A DNA stretch of 64,000 bases. Source: Streptomyces luteogriseus. GTDB lineage: Bacteria > Actinomycetota > Actinomycetes > Streptomycetales > Streptomycetaceae. The notes beneath the pieces were generated by a model. That model searched no databases. It saw only the letters and a program-made list of their open reading frames with translations, and had not been told where the DNA came from. Shown here in pieces: positions 22,967 to 31,133 of the stretch. A program made the position numbers and the translations under genes. The stretch covers positions 7,964,501 to 8,028,500 of the forward strand of contig NZ_JACHMS010000001.1 in assembly GCF_014205055.1 (NCBI RefSeq), in the 5' to 3' direction. Numbering within the stretch: position 1 is the stretch's first letter; every line of letters begins with the position of its first letter.

Positions 22967-23626
22967 TCAGCCGGGAGTCCCCTCCAAGCGGTGGCGCAGA
23001 TTTGAGTCCACGGACACCACGCCGTCGACGCCGCCGCACAGGCGCTCGATGACGGGGATGATCTGCTCCGTCTCCACCCGGCCCTTGAGGGTCACGCGGC
23101 CGTCGCGCACGGCCACCGCCACGTCGGAGGGGGCGAGGCCCAGAGTCCGGACGAGGACGTCACCGGTGATCTCGTCGCGCAGCGCCTCGTCCCGGCGCAG
23201 GAACACGCGCAGCAGATCAGCACGGCTGACGATGCCGACCAGCGTCTCCGTCTCGTCCACCACGGGCAGCCGTTTGACGCGTTCGGTGTCCATGAGACGC
23301 GCGGCCTCGACGACCGTCCACTCCGGCCGCGCGCAGACCGCGGGAGCGCTCATCAGCTGTTCGGCCGTGATGCCGTCGTTCGCGGCGCGAGCCCCGTTCG
23401 ACGCGTTCGGCGACCGCGGCAGGCCGCTGGGGTCGGGCCGTGCCGCGACCGTGCGGAGCAGGTCCGCTTCCGACACCACTCCGACCGGGTGGCCGATGTC
23501 GTCGACCACCGGCAGGGCCGTCACCTCGTTCTCGGACAGCAGGCTGACGATGTTCTTGAAAGGCGTGTCCCGTCGCGCCAGGACGACGCCGTGGGTCATG
23601 AGATCTCCGACGGTGCGGTGCTGCAT
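22967..23626 (-). CDS. CBS-pair protein with C-terminal BON domain
   Basis: The 219-residue protein begins MQHRTVGDLMTHGVVLARRD. Two CBS motifs cover residues 8-140 (ALPVVDDIGHPVGVVSEADL; RLPVVDETETLVGIVSRADL). A BON domain follows at about 150-215 (VAVRDGRVTLKGRVETEQII then GVVSVDSNL). CBS pairs sense adenine nucleotides and BON domains bind membranes or cell-wall polymers. GGGAGGAG lies just before the ATG at 23626. A close paralogue lies at 25135. A perfect-type box GGGACCTTCGGCCC stands 152 bases upstream. Confidence 0.88.
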   Translation of the reverse strand: MQHRTVGDLMTHGVVLARRDTPFKNIVSLLSENEVTALPVVDDIGHPVGVVSEADLLRTVAARPDPSGLPRSPNASNGARAANDGITAEQLMSAPAVCARPEWTVVEAARLMDTERVKRLPVVDETETLVGIVSRADLLRVFLRRDEALRDEITGDVLVRTLGLAPSDVAVAVRDGRVTLKGRVETEQIIPVIERLCGGVDGVVSVDSNLRHRLEGTPG

Positions 23627-23777
23627 GACGCTCCTCCCTCCGGTCCCGCGACCGACTGCGGGGCACGCCGGCCTGGCGGTCGTCCGCATGTCTTCGCACC
23701 TTCAGCCTGACCGGAGGCCGTGGTCCTGCGCTTGGGGCCATGGTGCAGAGCAAGGGGTCTGTTCGTCCCGGTCCGCC

Positions 23778-23791
23778 GGGACCTTCGGCCC
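23778..23791. promoter_or_regulatory. DosR-like box
   Basis: GGGACCTTCGGCCC has the same layout as the mycobacterial DosR box (GGGACTTNNGTCCC type). It is upstream of the CBS-BON gene starting at 23626 and overlaps the 5' edge of a decayed forward gene. Confidence 0.5.
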
Positions 23792-23834
23792 GTTGGTGCC
23801 GGCCCCGTACCGCCCCCGCTCCGGTGGCGGACGC

Positions 23835-24274
23835 ACGTATCCCGACCCGAGCCCGGGGACGCTCCTGCGCGTGGCCGACGCGCTGGGGACCACGCTCCTG
23901 GGACTCCAGGGCGGTGACCAGGAGCGGCCTCCAGGCCGGGGAGAGGCGCTCCACCACCCCCGCCTGCAGGAGCTCGGTGAGCAGCAGTGCCGCGCACTGC
24001 TCTCGACACACGGCGTCGGGCGGGTCTCGCTGACCACACCGCGCGGACCCGCCGTCTTCCCCGTCATCTACGAGAAGTGGTCGACGACGCACCGAGCCGG
24101 GGCTGGAGCGTCCTGGTGGTCGGCGTGGCCAGGGCGGTCACGGACCCCGACGCGATCGCCACCTTCGAGGAGCAGGCGCACACGAAGCCCCGGGCCGGAG
24201 GCCGGCGCACGCTGTGGGTGTCGATCGGCGTCGATCGTCTGACCGGGCGCCGCATCACGGCCGACGACTCCTGA
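23835..24274 (+). pseudogene. HTH plus pyridoxamine-phosphate-oxidase-like gene, internally deleted
   Basis: One frame from 23835 gives the tail of a helix-turn-helix (PGTLLRVADALGTTLLGLQG) and the start of an FMN-binding split-barrel domain, LLSTHGVGRVSLTTPRGPAV then FPVIYE. The frame then jumps to VDDAPSRGWSVLVVGVARAV, the end of the same domain, closing at 24274. About 30-40 residues of the barrel are missing at the junction near 24075. The DNA-binding N-terminus is also absent. Proteins of this type are common inside Streptomyces stress islands. Confidence 0.6.
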
Positions 24275-24394
24275 CCGCACGCGTGCCTCGTACTCCCGCC
24301 CGTCTCGCGCCTCGCACTTCTGCCCGTCTCGCACAGCGCCGGCGAGCAGGAGATCCACGCGGCCTCTCAGCGAGGGACGTCGCGGGGGCCGCGA

Positions 24395-24847
24395 TCAGTG
24401 GTCGGGTTCCTTCTCCTGACGGACCACGACGACCGGGCATGCCGCGTGCTGGGCACATCGCTGGCTGACGGACCCCAGCATCGCCCGTGCGAAGCCGCCT
24501 ATTCCCCTCCGGCCCACGACGAGAAGCTCGGCCCCTTCGGAGGCCTGGATCAGCGCCTCGGACGGGTCCCCCTGGACAAGGTGTTCCCGCAGCCGCGGCG
24601 GACGCTCGCCAGGAAAGACGGCGCGTACCTCCTGCGCGAACCGTTCCCGCGCCTGCTCCAGATCGAAGTCCGGGTCGGCCGCCGGTCCGCTCCAGCCCCG
24701 GGCGGACGGCGTGTCCCAGACGTAGACCGCGTCCACGGCACCGCCGACCATCCCTGCGTGACGGACCGCCCACCGCAACGCGGCACGGGAGGCGGGAGAC
24801 CCGTCCACGCCCACGACCACCCGTGGAACAAGTTCAGAGGATTGCAT
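24395..24847 (-). CDS. Universal stress protein, single UspA domain
   Basis: The 150-residue protein begins MQSSELVPRVVVGVDGSPAS. It has the ATP-site pattern VVGRRGIGGFARAMLGSVSQ and the closing HAACPVVVVR. It should bind ATP and act as a homodimer in the cytoplasm. The ATG at 24847 follows GTGAGG at short spacing; the open frame upstream to 25057 is low in coding character. Two perfect palindromes lie upstream at 24913 and 24957. Its gene is followed by no partner on the same strand for over 100 bases, so it may be monocistronic. Confidence 0.92.
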   Translation of the reverse strand: MQSSELVPRVVVGVDGSPASRAALRWAVRHAGMVGGAVDAVYVWDTPSARGWSGPAADPDFDLEQARERFAQEVRAVFPGERPPRLREHLVQGDPSEALIQASEGAELLVVGRRGIGGFARAMLGSVSQRCAQHAACPVVVVRQEKEPDH

Positions 24848-24912
24848 GGTGACCTCACTCAGCAGTGGCTGTCCCCGTACTCCACGCTGCCCGGACCGGC
24901 GCGCGGGAGGAA

Positions 24913-24970
24913 GGGCCGACCGGCCCTGGTCGGGCCATCGGGACCGGGAGCGGGCCGGGCCGTTCGGCCC
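24913..24970. promoter_or_regulatory. Two DosR-like boxes before a universal stress gene
   Basis: GGGCCGACCGGCCC at 24913-24926 and GGGCCGTTCGGCCC at 24957-24970 both have perfect 6-bp arms around two centre bases. Their centres are 44 bp apart, about four helical turns. They lie 66 and 110 bases upstream of the ATG at 24847. Confidence 0.6.
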
Positions 24971-25134
24971 ATGACGTCCCGGGGGGCGTGGGCGAGGCGG
25001 AGGTGTCGGGAAACCTTCCCGGGCAGCGGAGGACGTCATGCACGGCTCTGTGTACACAGTGAGCGATCAGGCTGTGCGCGCGGCCGCCTAGGGGCGAGAG
25101 GACGGCCGACCAGGTGAGATCTTGTCCACGTACT

Positions 25135-25800
25135 TCATCCGGGTTCCCCCACCCGTACTCCGCCGGACAGGGCCAGATCGACGTCGACCACGCCTTCGAC
25201 GGAACGCACCAGGCGGGCGACGATCGGCACCAAGGAGGTGTCCCGCACGCGTCCGGTCAGGGTGACGACGCCGTCGGTCACGTGCACCTGCACGGGCTCT
25301 GGAGGGGCGGGGAAGAGGGGCACGAGGATCTCGTGACGGATCTCCTCGGCGATCTCGTCGTCGGTCCGCAGGAACACCTTGAGGAGGTCGGCGCGGCTGA
25401 CCACGCCTTCGAGGAGGCCCTCGTCGTTGACGACGGGCAGTCGTTTGACGTTGCGCTGGGCCATGATGCGGGCCGCCTGTGCGAGTGTGGCGTCGGGATG
25501 GACGGTGACGGCGGGGGTGCTCATCACATCGGCGGCCGTCATCCCTCCGGCCTTGGACAGATCCGACAGACGGCGCATCTGCGTGGCCCGGTCGGGGTCG
25601 CTGTCGCGGAACTCCTCCTTGAGCAGCAGATCGGCCTCGGACACGACGCCGATCACCCGGCCCTCACCCTCCAGCACGGGAAGGGCACTCACCTTCCACT
25701 CGTGCAGAAGCTTGACGATGTCCTTGAACGAGGCGTCTCGGCCCACCGCCACGACGGTGTGGGTCATGACGTCGCGGACGATGTGCGGGCTGATGCGCAT
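25135..25800 (-). CDS. CBS-pair protein with BON domain (second copy)
   Basis: The 221-residue protein (MRISPHIVRDVMTHTVVAVG) has two CBS motifs (SALPVLEGEGRVIGVVSEAD and RLPVVNDEGLLEGVVSRADL) and a BON domain (VHVTDGVVTLTGRVRDTSLV). It is a clear paralogue of the protein at 22967. AGGAGG lies six bases before the ATG at 25800. It probably works as a nucleotide-responsive membrane-associated regulator. A small possible gene overlaps its start by 37 bases, and a box at 26151 may drive both. Confidence 0.9.
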   Translation of the reverse strand: MRISPHIVRDVMTHTVVAVGRDASFKDIVKLLHEWKVSALPVLEGEGRVIGVVSEADLLLKEEFRDSDPDRATQMRRLSDLSKAGGMTAADVMSTPAVTVHPDATLAQAARIMAQRNVKRLPVVNDEGLLEGVVSRADLLKVFLRTDDEIAEEIRHEILVPLFPAPPEPVQVHVTDGVVTLTGRVRDTSLVPIVARLVRSVEGVVDVDLALSGGVRVGEPG

Positions 25801-26063
25801 GGTGTCCTCCTCGGGGCGTCGGGTGCGGGCACACGCCCCGAAAGGCGTACGCCAGGCTGCCTGGGGTTCTCCGGGATGACCGACGGGCCGCAGCCGGCAT
25901 CCGCTCGGCGCTCCAGAGCTTCTCGCTCCGCGGGCGCGGGAACGTCTTCGGCACCTTCCCGGACCACGGGGCCGATGACCGTGCGCCGCCGCGCACCCGG
26001 GAGCCGGACCGGGGCACTCGACCCGCCCCTGTCCAGGACGCCGTCCGCCGGGCTGTTCGTCAT
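25764..26063 (-). CDS. Possible small protein, 99 residues, overlapping the CBS-BON start
   Basis: The ATG at 26063 has GGAGG about six bases upstream (GGAGGACGACG), and a DosR-like box lies 88 bases further up at 26151. The product starts MTNSPADGVLDRGGSSAPVR and is rich in Arg, Pro and Ala with no known domain. The ribosome site and box support it; the composition does not. It may be a short leader gene or a false frame over the CBS-BON promoter. Confidence 0.3.
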   Translation of the reverse strand: MTNSPADGVLDRGGSSAPVRLPGARRRTVIGPVVREGAEDVPAPAEREALERRADAGCGPSVIPENPRQPGVRLSGRVPAPDAPRRTPCASARTSSATS

Positions 26064-26150
26064 CGTCGTCCTCCGCCTCCCGCTCGGGCCCCTGGTGCCA
26101 GCCTGTGCCTCCCGGGCCCGCGACACCACGGGCCGCCCGGTACCGTCATG

Positions 26151-26164
26151 GGGACCTTCGGCCT
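26151..26164. promoter_or_regulatory. DosR-like box
   Basis: GGGACCTTCGGCCT differs in one base from the box at 23778. It lies between the epoxide-hydrolase gene end and the CBS-BON gene (start 25800). Confidence 0.5.
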
Positions 26165-26270
26165 CCCGTGACCGATGCAGACGTTCGAGAGCTCACGACA
26201 GCACCGAGCATTCCTGGCGGGCCTACCCCCGGCCGCTCCCGGACGCGGGTCCCGGCTTCTCGGAGAGGCT

Positions 26271-27251
26271 TCAGGCGCGCAGGGAGGCGAGCCAGCCGGT
26301 CAGGAGCCGGTTGATCTCGGCGGGACGCTCTTGCTGGATCCAGTGGCCGCAGCCGTCGAGGATCTGGGAGGAGACCAGGCCGGGCAGGGTGGTGGGATAC
26401 GCCTTGATCGCATCGGCCATCCACGTGGTGGAGGCGTCCAGGCCGCCACCGATGAAGAGGGATGGCCGGGTGAGGGGGGCGCCGTCGTAGTCGGCGAGAT
26501 CTTCCCAGTCCCGGTCCATGTTCCGGTAGCGGTTGAGCGCCCCGCTCACGCCGGTCCGCTCGAACTCCCCGGCGTAGACGTCCAGGTCGTGCTCGCTGAG
26601 CCAGACGGGCAGCCGACCGGTGGGGAAGCGGTCGCGCAGCCTCCCGCCTCGGCTGACGAAGTGCGGGCCGGGTGCGTCGGGGGCGGGCATGGTGTCGGCG
26701 GACAGGGCGGCGTAGAAGCCCGCGAGCCAGCCGCGCACGTCGGGCTCGATCTCCGCCTCGGCCCGGCCGGGCTCCTGGAAATAGGAGACGTAGAACTCCT
26801 CGTCCCCACCCAGCCGCGCGAAGACCGTGCTGGGCCGCGGCCCCCCGCGCGGGGCGTAGGGAACACTGAGCATCCCCACCGCGCGAAAGACGTCCGGCCT
26901 GACCAGGGCGGAGTTGGCGGCGATGACCGACCCCCAGTCGTGGCCGACGACCACCGCGGACTGTTCGCCCAGGGCATGCACCACGGCGGCGTTGTCCTCC
27001 ACCAGCTCCAGCATCCGGTACGCCTCGGTGTCGCCGGGCTTGGAGGAACGGCCGTACCCGCGGACATCGATGGCGGCCGCGCGGTACCCGGCCGCGGCCA
27101 GGACGGGAAGCTGGTGGCGCCAGGAATACCAGGACTCCGGGAAGCCGTGCACGAGCAACACCAGCGGCCCGGTGCCTTGCTCCACCACGTGGATCCGGCC
27201 CGCGGGCGAGGAAACCAGCCGGTGCGTGACTGCCGTGGCCTGCTCCGACAT
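26271..27251 (-). CDS. Epoxide hydrolase-like alpha/beta hydrolase
   Basis: The 326-residue protein has the HGFP oxyanion motif at 35-38, the nucleophile Asp105 in GHDWGS (as in epoxide hydrolases and haloalkane dehalogenases rather than Ser esterases), and the catalytic His near 303 in GCGHWIQ. A cap domain with several Tyr residues (FYVSYFQEPG; RYRNMDRDW) would supply the epoxide-activating tyrosines. It would open epoxides to diols in the cytoplasm. GGAGGAG precedes the ATG at 27251. It is divergent from the Usp gene at 27600 and shares 348 bases with three palindromic boxes. Confidence 0.9.
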   Translation of the reverse strand: MSEQATAVTHRLVSSPAGRIHVVEQGTGPLVLLVHGFPESWYSWRHQLPVLAAAGYRAAAIDVRGYGRSSKPGDTEAYRMLELVEDNAAVVHALGEQSAVVVGHDWGSVIAANSALVRPDVFRAVGMLSVPYAPRGGPRPSTVFARLGGDEEFYVSYFQEPGRAEAEIEPDVRGWLAGFYAALSADTMPAPDAPGPHFVSRGGRLRDRFPTGRLPVWLSEHDLDVYAGEFERTGVSGALNRYRNMDRDWEDLADYDGAPLTRPSLFIGGGLDASTTWMADAIKAYPTTLPGLVSSQILDGCGHWIQQERPAEINRLLTGWLASLRA

Positions 27252-27431
27252 GACTCCTCCAGGATCCTCGATCTGCCCCGCGCCGAGGCAGGTACCCGAT
27301 CATGCGAGGAGCGGCGCGGGCGTGGCGAGTCTTGTTGCCGGTCCGGCAAAGCCGTTCCGGGCGGGCACGGTCGCCTCAGGACGTGGCGATGCGCTTCGCC
27401 CGGGCTTCGTCGGGCTCCGGCCGTTCGGACA

Positions 27432-27513
27432 GGGGCGACCGGCCCCCGCTCCGACCGCGACGGACCCCCTCCGGGGATGGGCCGAACGTCCTCGGCCGGG
27501 GCCCGACCGTCCC
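27432..27513. promoter_or_regulatory. Three DosR-like boxes between epoxide hydrolase and Usp genes
   Basis: GGGGCGACCGGCCC (27432-27445, 13 of 14 to the best form), GGGCCGAACGTCCT (27479-27492, 12 of 14) and GGCCCGACCGTCCC (27500-27513, 12 of 14) stand in the divergent spacer, 87-168 bases before the Usp ATG at 27600. They are counted against GGGCCGNNCGGCCC. Confidence 0.5.
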
Positions 27514-27599
27514 TGCCTCCGATGGAGTCGGGGTGGGACCGTGGGAAGGAGACCCCCTGCTGCACGTGGTGGCAGCCCGAGAGAGAGGCGGTGGGGATC

Positions 27600-28475
27600 A
27601 TGGAACTGCCCTTGATCGTGGGCGTCGACGGATCGGACGGCAGCATCCTGGCCATCGACTGGGCGGTGGACGAGGCCGTCCGCCTCGGTCTGCCGTTGCG
27701 GCTGGTCCATGCCTCCCTGTGGGAGCGCTATGAAGGCGCGTTGCCGTCGCTGGGCCGGGAGCGCCCCTCGGAGCGGGTGATGGCGGACCACATCGTGGCG
27801 TCCGCCGAGGAGCGGGTCCGACGCCTCAGCCCCGACCTGAAGGTGACGGGCGAGGCGGTGGCCGCTGAAGCGGTGTCCGCCCTCCTGAGCGAGGGCGACA
27901 ACGCGTCCGCCCTGGTGACCGGGTCGCGCGGTCGGGGAGAGCTGAAGGGGACACTGCTGGGCTCGGTCAGCCTCGCTGTCGCGGCCCGTGCGTACTGCCC
28001 GGTCGTCGTGGTCCGGGGCGACAAGGCCGGTCTGGCCGGTACGCACGGCCGGATCCTGCTCGGTGCCGGGGAGCCCGACACGAGCGGCGAGGCCGCCCGG
28101 TTCGCGTTCCGTGAGGCCGAGGCCCGTGGGTGCGAGCTCGACGTCGTCCGCGCGTGGCGTCTTCCGCTGAACGAAGGCGCCGACCCCCCGGCACCCGCCG
28201 AGGCTCCCGTGTACGAGCACGAGGCGCAGGCCTCGGGCCTGGTGGACGAGCTGGTGGCCGAACTCATGGCCGACCACCCTGCCGTGCGGGTGCGCCGGGC
28301 CACGGTCGAGGGACCGGCACGCAAGGTGCTGGTGAACCGCTCGGCCGCCGCCGACCTCGTGGTCGTGGGCGCGCGGCGCCGGACCGGCCACTTCGGCCTC
28401 CAGCTGGGCCGGGTGAGCCACACCCTGCTGCACCACGCGGACTGCCCCGTCGCGGTCGTGCCCCAGCGGACATGA
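27600..28475 (+). CDS. Universal stress protein, tandem UspA domains
   Basis: The 291-residue protein begins MELPLIVGVDGSDGSILAID. The ATP-site pattern appears in both halves (TGSRGRGELKGTLLGSVSLA and VGARRRTGHFGLQLGRVSHT, then HADCPVAVVP). It is the forward-strand twin of the tandem Usp at 21264, sharing phrases such as HASLWERYE. The ATG at 27600 has a GGTGGGGA purine tract upstream. It likely binds ATP and protects or signals in hypoxia or stationary phase. The GH65 gene follows after 157 bases. Confidence 0.92.
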   Translation: MELPLIVGVDGSDGSILAIDWAVDEAVRLGLPLRLVHASLWERYEGALPSLGRERPSERVMADHIVASAEERVRRLSPDLKVTGEAVAAEAVSALLSEGDNASALVTGSRGRGELKGTLLGSVSLAVAARAYCPVVVVRGDKAGLAGTHGRILLGAGEPDTSGEAARFAFREAEARGCELDVVRAWRLPLNEGADPPAPAEAPVYEHEAQASGLVDELVAELMADHPAVRVRRATVEGPARKVLVNRSAAADLVVVGARRRTGHFGLQLGRVSHTLLHHADCPVAVVPQRT

Positions 28476-28632
28476 CCCCCGTACGGCCTGTACAGGGCCG
28501 ATGAACGCCCCGGTCTCGCGCGACACGCTCGTTGTCGGGGAAAGCCCAGGCGATGTCCGCCTGGGCGACACTGGTCCGGCCGGGCCCTTCCTCCAGGGCA
28601 CCCGACCCCGGAGCCGCGAAGGGGGCAGCCGT

Positions 28633-31002
28633 ATGACGGCCTGGACCTGGGAGTACGAGGGATACGATCCCGCCCGGCAGCGCCTGAGGGAGACGCTGTG
28701 CACCTTGGGCAACGGTCGCTTCGCCACCCGCGGGGCACTGCCCGAGTGCGTGGCGGACGACGTGCACTACCCGGGTACCTACGCGGCCGGCTGCTACAAC
28801 CGGCTCACCTCCGACGTCGGGGACCGCCACGTCGAGAACGAGGACATGGTCAACCTGCCCAACTGGTTGCCGCTCCGCTTCCGGCCCGCGGGCGGTGAAT
28901 GGCTCACACCCGACAGCGCGCCGGTGCTCGCCCACCGTCAGACCCTCCTCCTGGACGCGGGACTGCTGGACCGCGTCACCCGGTACGGCCTGGACGACGA
29001 CCGGGTGCTGTCCGTACGGCAGCGACGTCTCGTGCACATGGGCGACCCGAACCTCGCCGCCCTGCGCACCGAGTTCACCGTCGAGGGCGCCACGACGGAG
29101 CTGGAAGTCGAGGCGGCGCTCGACGGGGGAGTCACCAACGCCGGGGTGCGCCGTTACCGCGGCCTCGCGGGGCACCACCTGACCCACGTGCACACCGGTA
29201 CCGCCCGCCCCGGCACGGTGTGGCTGCGCTGCCGCACCCGTACCTCGGACATCCGGATCGGCATGGCGGCCCGGCTGACCGCCGGCGCACCGGTCGCCGA
29301 GACGCACGTACACCCCCGTGCGCTCCAGCATCTGCGGCTGACCCTGGAACCCGGCCGCACCGTCACCGTCGACAAGACCATCGCCCTGCACACCTCGCGC
29401 GACCCGGCCATCAGCGACCCGCTCCAGACCGCCCTGGACCGCGTGGGCGCCGCCCCGGGTTTCGAGGCGCTCCTGCGGTCGCACCGCACCGCCTGGAAGC
29501 TGCTGTGGCGCCGGGCCGCACTCGACGTCCCGGGCGAGCCGGGATCCATCCTGCGGCTGCACCTGTTCCACCTGCTCCAGACCCTCTCCCCGCACACCGC
29601 GGACCTGGATGTGGGAGTGCCGGCCCGCGGGCTGCACGGCGAGGCCTACCGGGGACACATCTTCTGGGACGAGCTGTTCGTGCTGCCCTACCTCAACCTG
29701 CACTTCCCGGAGGTGTCCCGCGCCCTCCTGCGCTACCGCCACCGGCGCCTGGACCGGGCGCGCGCCGCGGCACGGGCCCTCGGCAGGCGCGGCGCGCTGT
29801 ATCCGTGGCAGAGCGGCAGCGACGGCCGCGAGGAGACCCAGCGCCTGCACCTCAACCCCCGCTCCGGGCGCTGGCTTCCCGACCACTCCCACCTCCAGCA
29901 CCACGTCGGCTCGGCGATCGCCTACAACGTCTGGCAGTACTGCGAGGCCAGTGGTGACGCGGAGTTCCTGCACACCAAGGGCGCCGAGATGCTGGTGCAG
30001 ATCGCGCGCTTCTGGGCCGACTCGGCCACCTGGGACGAGAAGCTGGGCCGTCATCGGATCCGGGGTGTGGTCGGTCCGGACGAGTATCACGACGCCTACC
30101 CCGGCTCCCCATCACCCGGCCTGGACGACAACGCGTACACGAACGTGACTGCGGCCTGGGTCCTCACCCGCACCTTGGAGGTGCTGCGCGACCTCCCGGA
30201 ACCCCGGCGACGCGAACTCCTCGAACGCGCCGCGCTGGACGGCGGTGAGCTGGAGCGGTGGGAAGAGGTGTCCCGCACCCTCCACGTCCCCTTTCACGAC
30301 GGGGTCGTCAGCCAGTTCCAGGGCTACGGGGACCTCGCCGAACTGGACTGGAAGGGCTACGCGAAGCGGTACGACGACATCCGGCGGCTCGACCGGATCC
30401 TCGAGGCCGAGGGCGACACCGTCAACCGCTACAAGGCGTCCAAGCAGGCCGACGCGCTGATGCTCGGCTACTTGTTCTCACCCGCCGAGCTGCAGGGCCT
30501 CTTCCGCCGGCTGGGTCATCGGCTGGACGAGGAGATCTGGCGGCACACGGTCGACCACTACCTCGCCCGGACCAGCCACGGGTCCACCCTCAGCGGTCTC
30601 GTCCACGGCTGGATCCTGGCCCGCGCCCGCCGCGCCGACGCGTGGCAGTTCTGCCAGGAGGCCCTGCGCGGCGATGTGGCCGACCTGCAGGGCGGCACCA
30701 CGGGTGAGGGCATCCACCTCGGCGCGATGGCCGGTACCCTCGATCTGATCCAGCGCGGTCTCACCGGGCTGGAGACCCGCGAGGGGGCGCTGTGGCTGGA
30801 CCCGGTGCCCCTGCCGGAGCTGTCGTCGTACGGCTTCTCGCTGCAGTACCAGGGGCACTGGGGTGTGCGGCTGCGGCTGCGGAGCGGTCTGCTGGAGATC
30901 TCCGTGCCGCACTCCGACCGCCGGCCGATCACCGTGTGCCTGCCCGACCGGACCGTCGGGGTCGAGCCAGGGGAGACGAGCCGGCTGCTGCTTCCGGGCT
31001 GA
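28633..31002 (+). CDS. Glycoside hydrolase family 65 (trehalose/maltose phosphorylase type)
   Basis: The 789-residue protein has the GH65 layout: an N-terminal beta-sandwich, an (alpha/alpha)6 barrel and a small C-terminal beta domain. The catalytic acid Glu484 lies in VVGPDEYHD. Early LCTLGNGRFATRG and the barrel motif HIFWDELFVLPYL also fit. Family enzymes split alpha-linked disaccharides with phosphate to give a beta-hexose 1-phosphate. The partner mutase, often next door or fused, is absent here. Start chosen at ATG 28633; an in-frame extension to 28501 looks non-coding. It lies between a stress protein and an alcohol dehydrogenase, which hints at mobilising trehalose or maltose under energy stress. 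Confidence 0.88.
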   Translation: MTAWTWEYEGYDPARQRLRETLCTLGNGRFATRGALPECVADDVHYPGTYAAGCYNRLTSDVGDRHVENEDMVNLPNWLPLRFRPAGGEWLTPDSAPVLAHRQTLLLDAGLLDRVTRYGLDDDRVLSVRQRRLVHMGDPNLAALRTEFTVEGATTELEVEAALDGGVTNAGVRRYRGLAGHHLTHVHTGTARPGTVWLRCRTRTSDIRIGMAARLTAGAPVAETHVHPRALQHLRLTLEPGRTVTVDKTIALHTSRDPAISDPLQTALDRVGAAPGFEALLRSHRTAWKLLWRRAALDVPGEPGSILRLHLFHLLQTLSPHTADLDVGVPARGLHGEAYRGHIFWDELFVLPYLNLHFPEVSRALLRYRHRRLDRARAAARALGRRGALYPWQSGSDGREETQRLHLNPRSGRWLPDHSHLQHHVGSAIAYNVWQYCEASGDAEFLHTKGAEMLVQIARFWADSATWDEKLGRHRIRGVVGPDEYHDAYPGSPSPGLDDNAYTNVTAAWVLTRTLEVLRDLPEPRRRELLERAALDGGELERWEEVSRTLHVPFHDGVVSQFQGYGDLAELDWKGYAKRYDDIRRLDRILEAEGDTVNRYKASKQADALMLGYLFSPAELQGLFRRLGHRLDEEIWRHTVDHYLARTSHGSTLSGLVHGWILARARRADAWQFCQEALRGDVADLQGGTTGEGIHLGAMAGTLDLIQRGLTGLETREGALWLDPVPLPELSSYGFSLQYQGHWGVRLRLRSGLLEISVPHSDRRPITVCLPDRTVGVEPGETSRLLLPG

Positions 31003-31027
31003 GGGCTTGCGGCCCCGGAGAGCCGCC

Positions 31028-31063
31028 CGGCCGTTCGGCAGCACGACGAGGGCCGACCGGCCC
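31028..31063. promoter_or_regulatory. DosR-like box pair before the alcohol dehydrogenase
   Basis: GGGCCGACCGGCCC at 31050-31063 is identical to the box at 24913. CGGCCGTTCGGCAG at 31028-31041 is a weaker copy. The strong box lies 71 bases before the ATG at 31134. Confidence 0.6.
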
Positions 31064-31133
31064 GAGCGGACGCCACTCATCTGGCCGAAGATGAAGAAGA
31101 TGAACCCTCAGGGCACCGCCAAGGAGGAACGTC

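Noticed and set aside
24895..24970. The palindromes considered as a transcription terminator
   Set aside because: They are short 14-bp sites with two-base centres that cannot form a useful RNA hairpin, and they recur before other stress genes.
26175..27599. Long N-terminal extension of the Usp gene at 27600
   Set aside because: The extension runs antisense through the epoxide hydrolase gene; the Usp fold begins exactly at the ATG at 27600.
28264..30090. A 608-residue reverse frame over the GH65 gene
   Set aside because: Shadow of a well-supported coding region; no recognisable fold.
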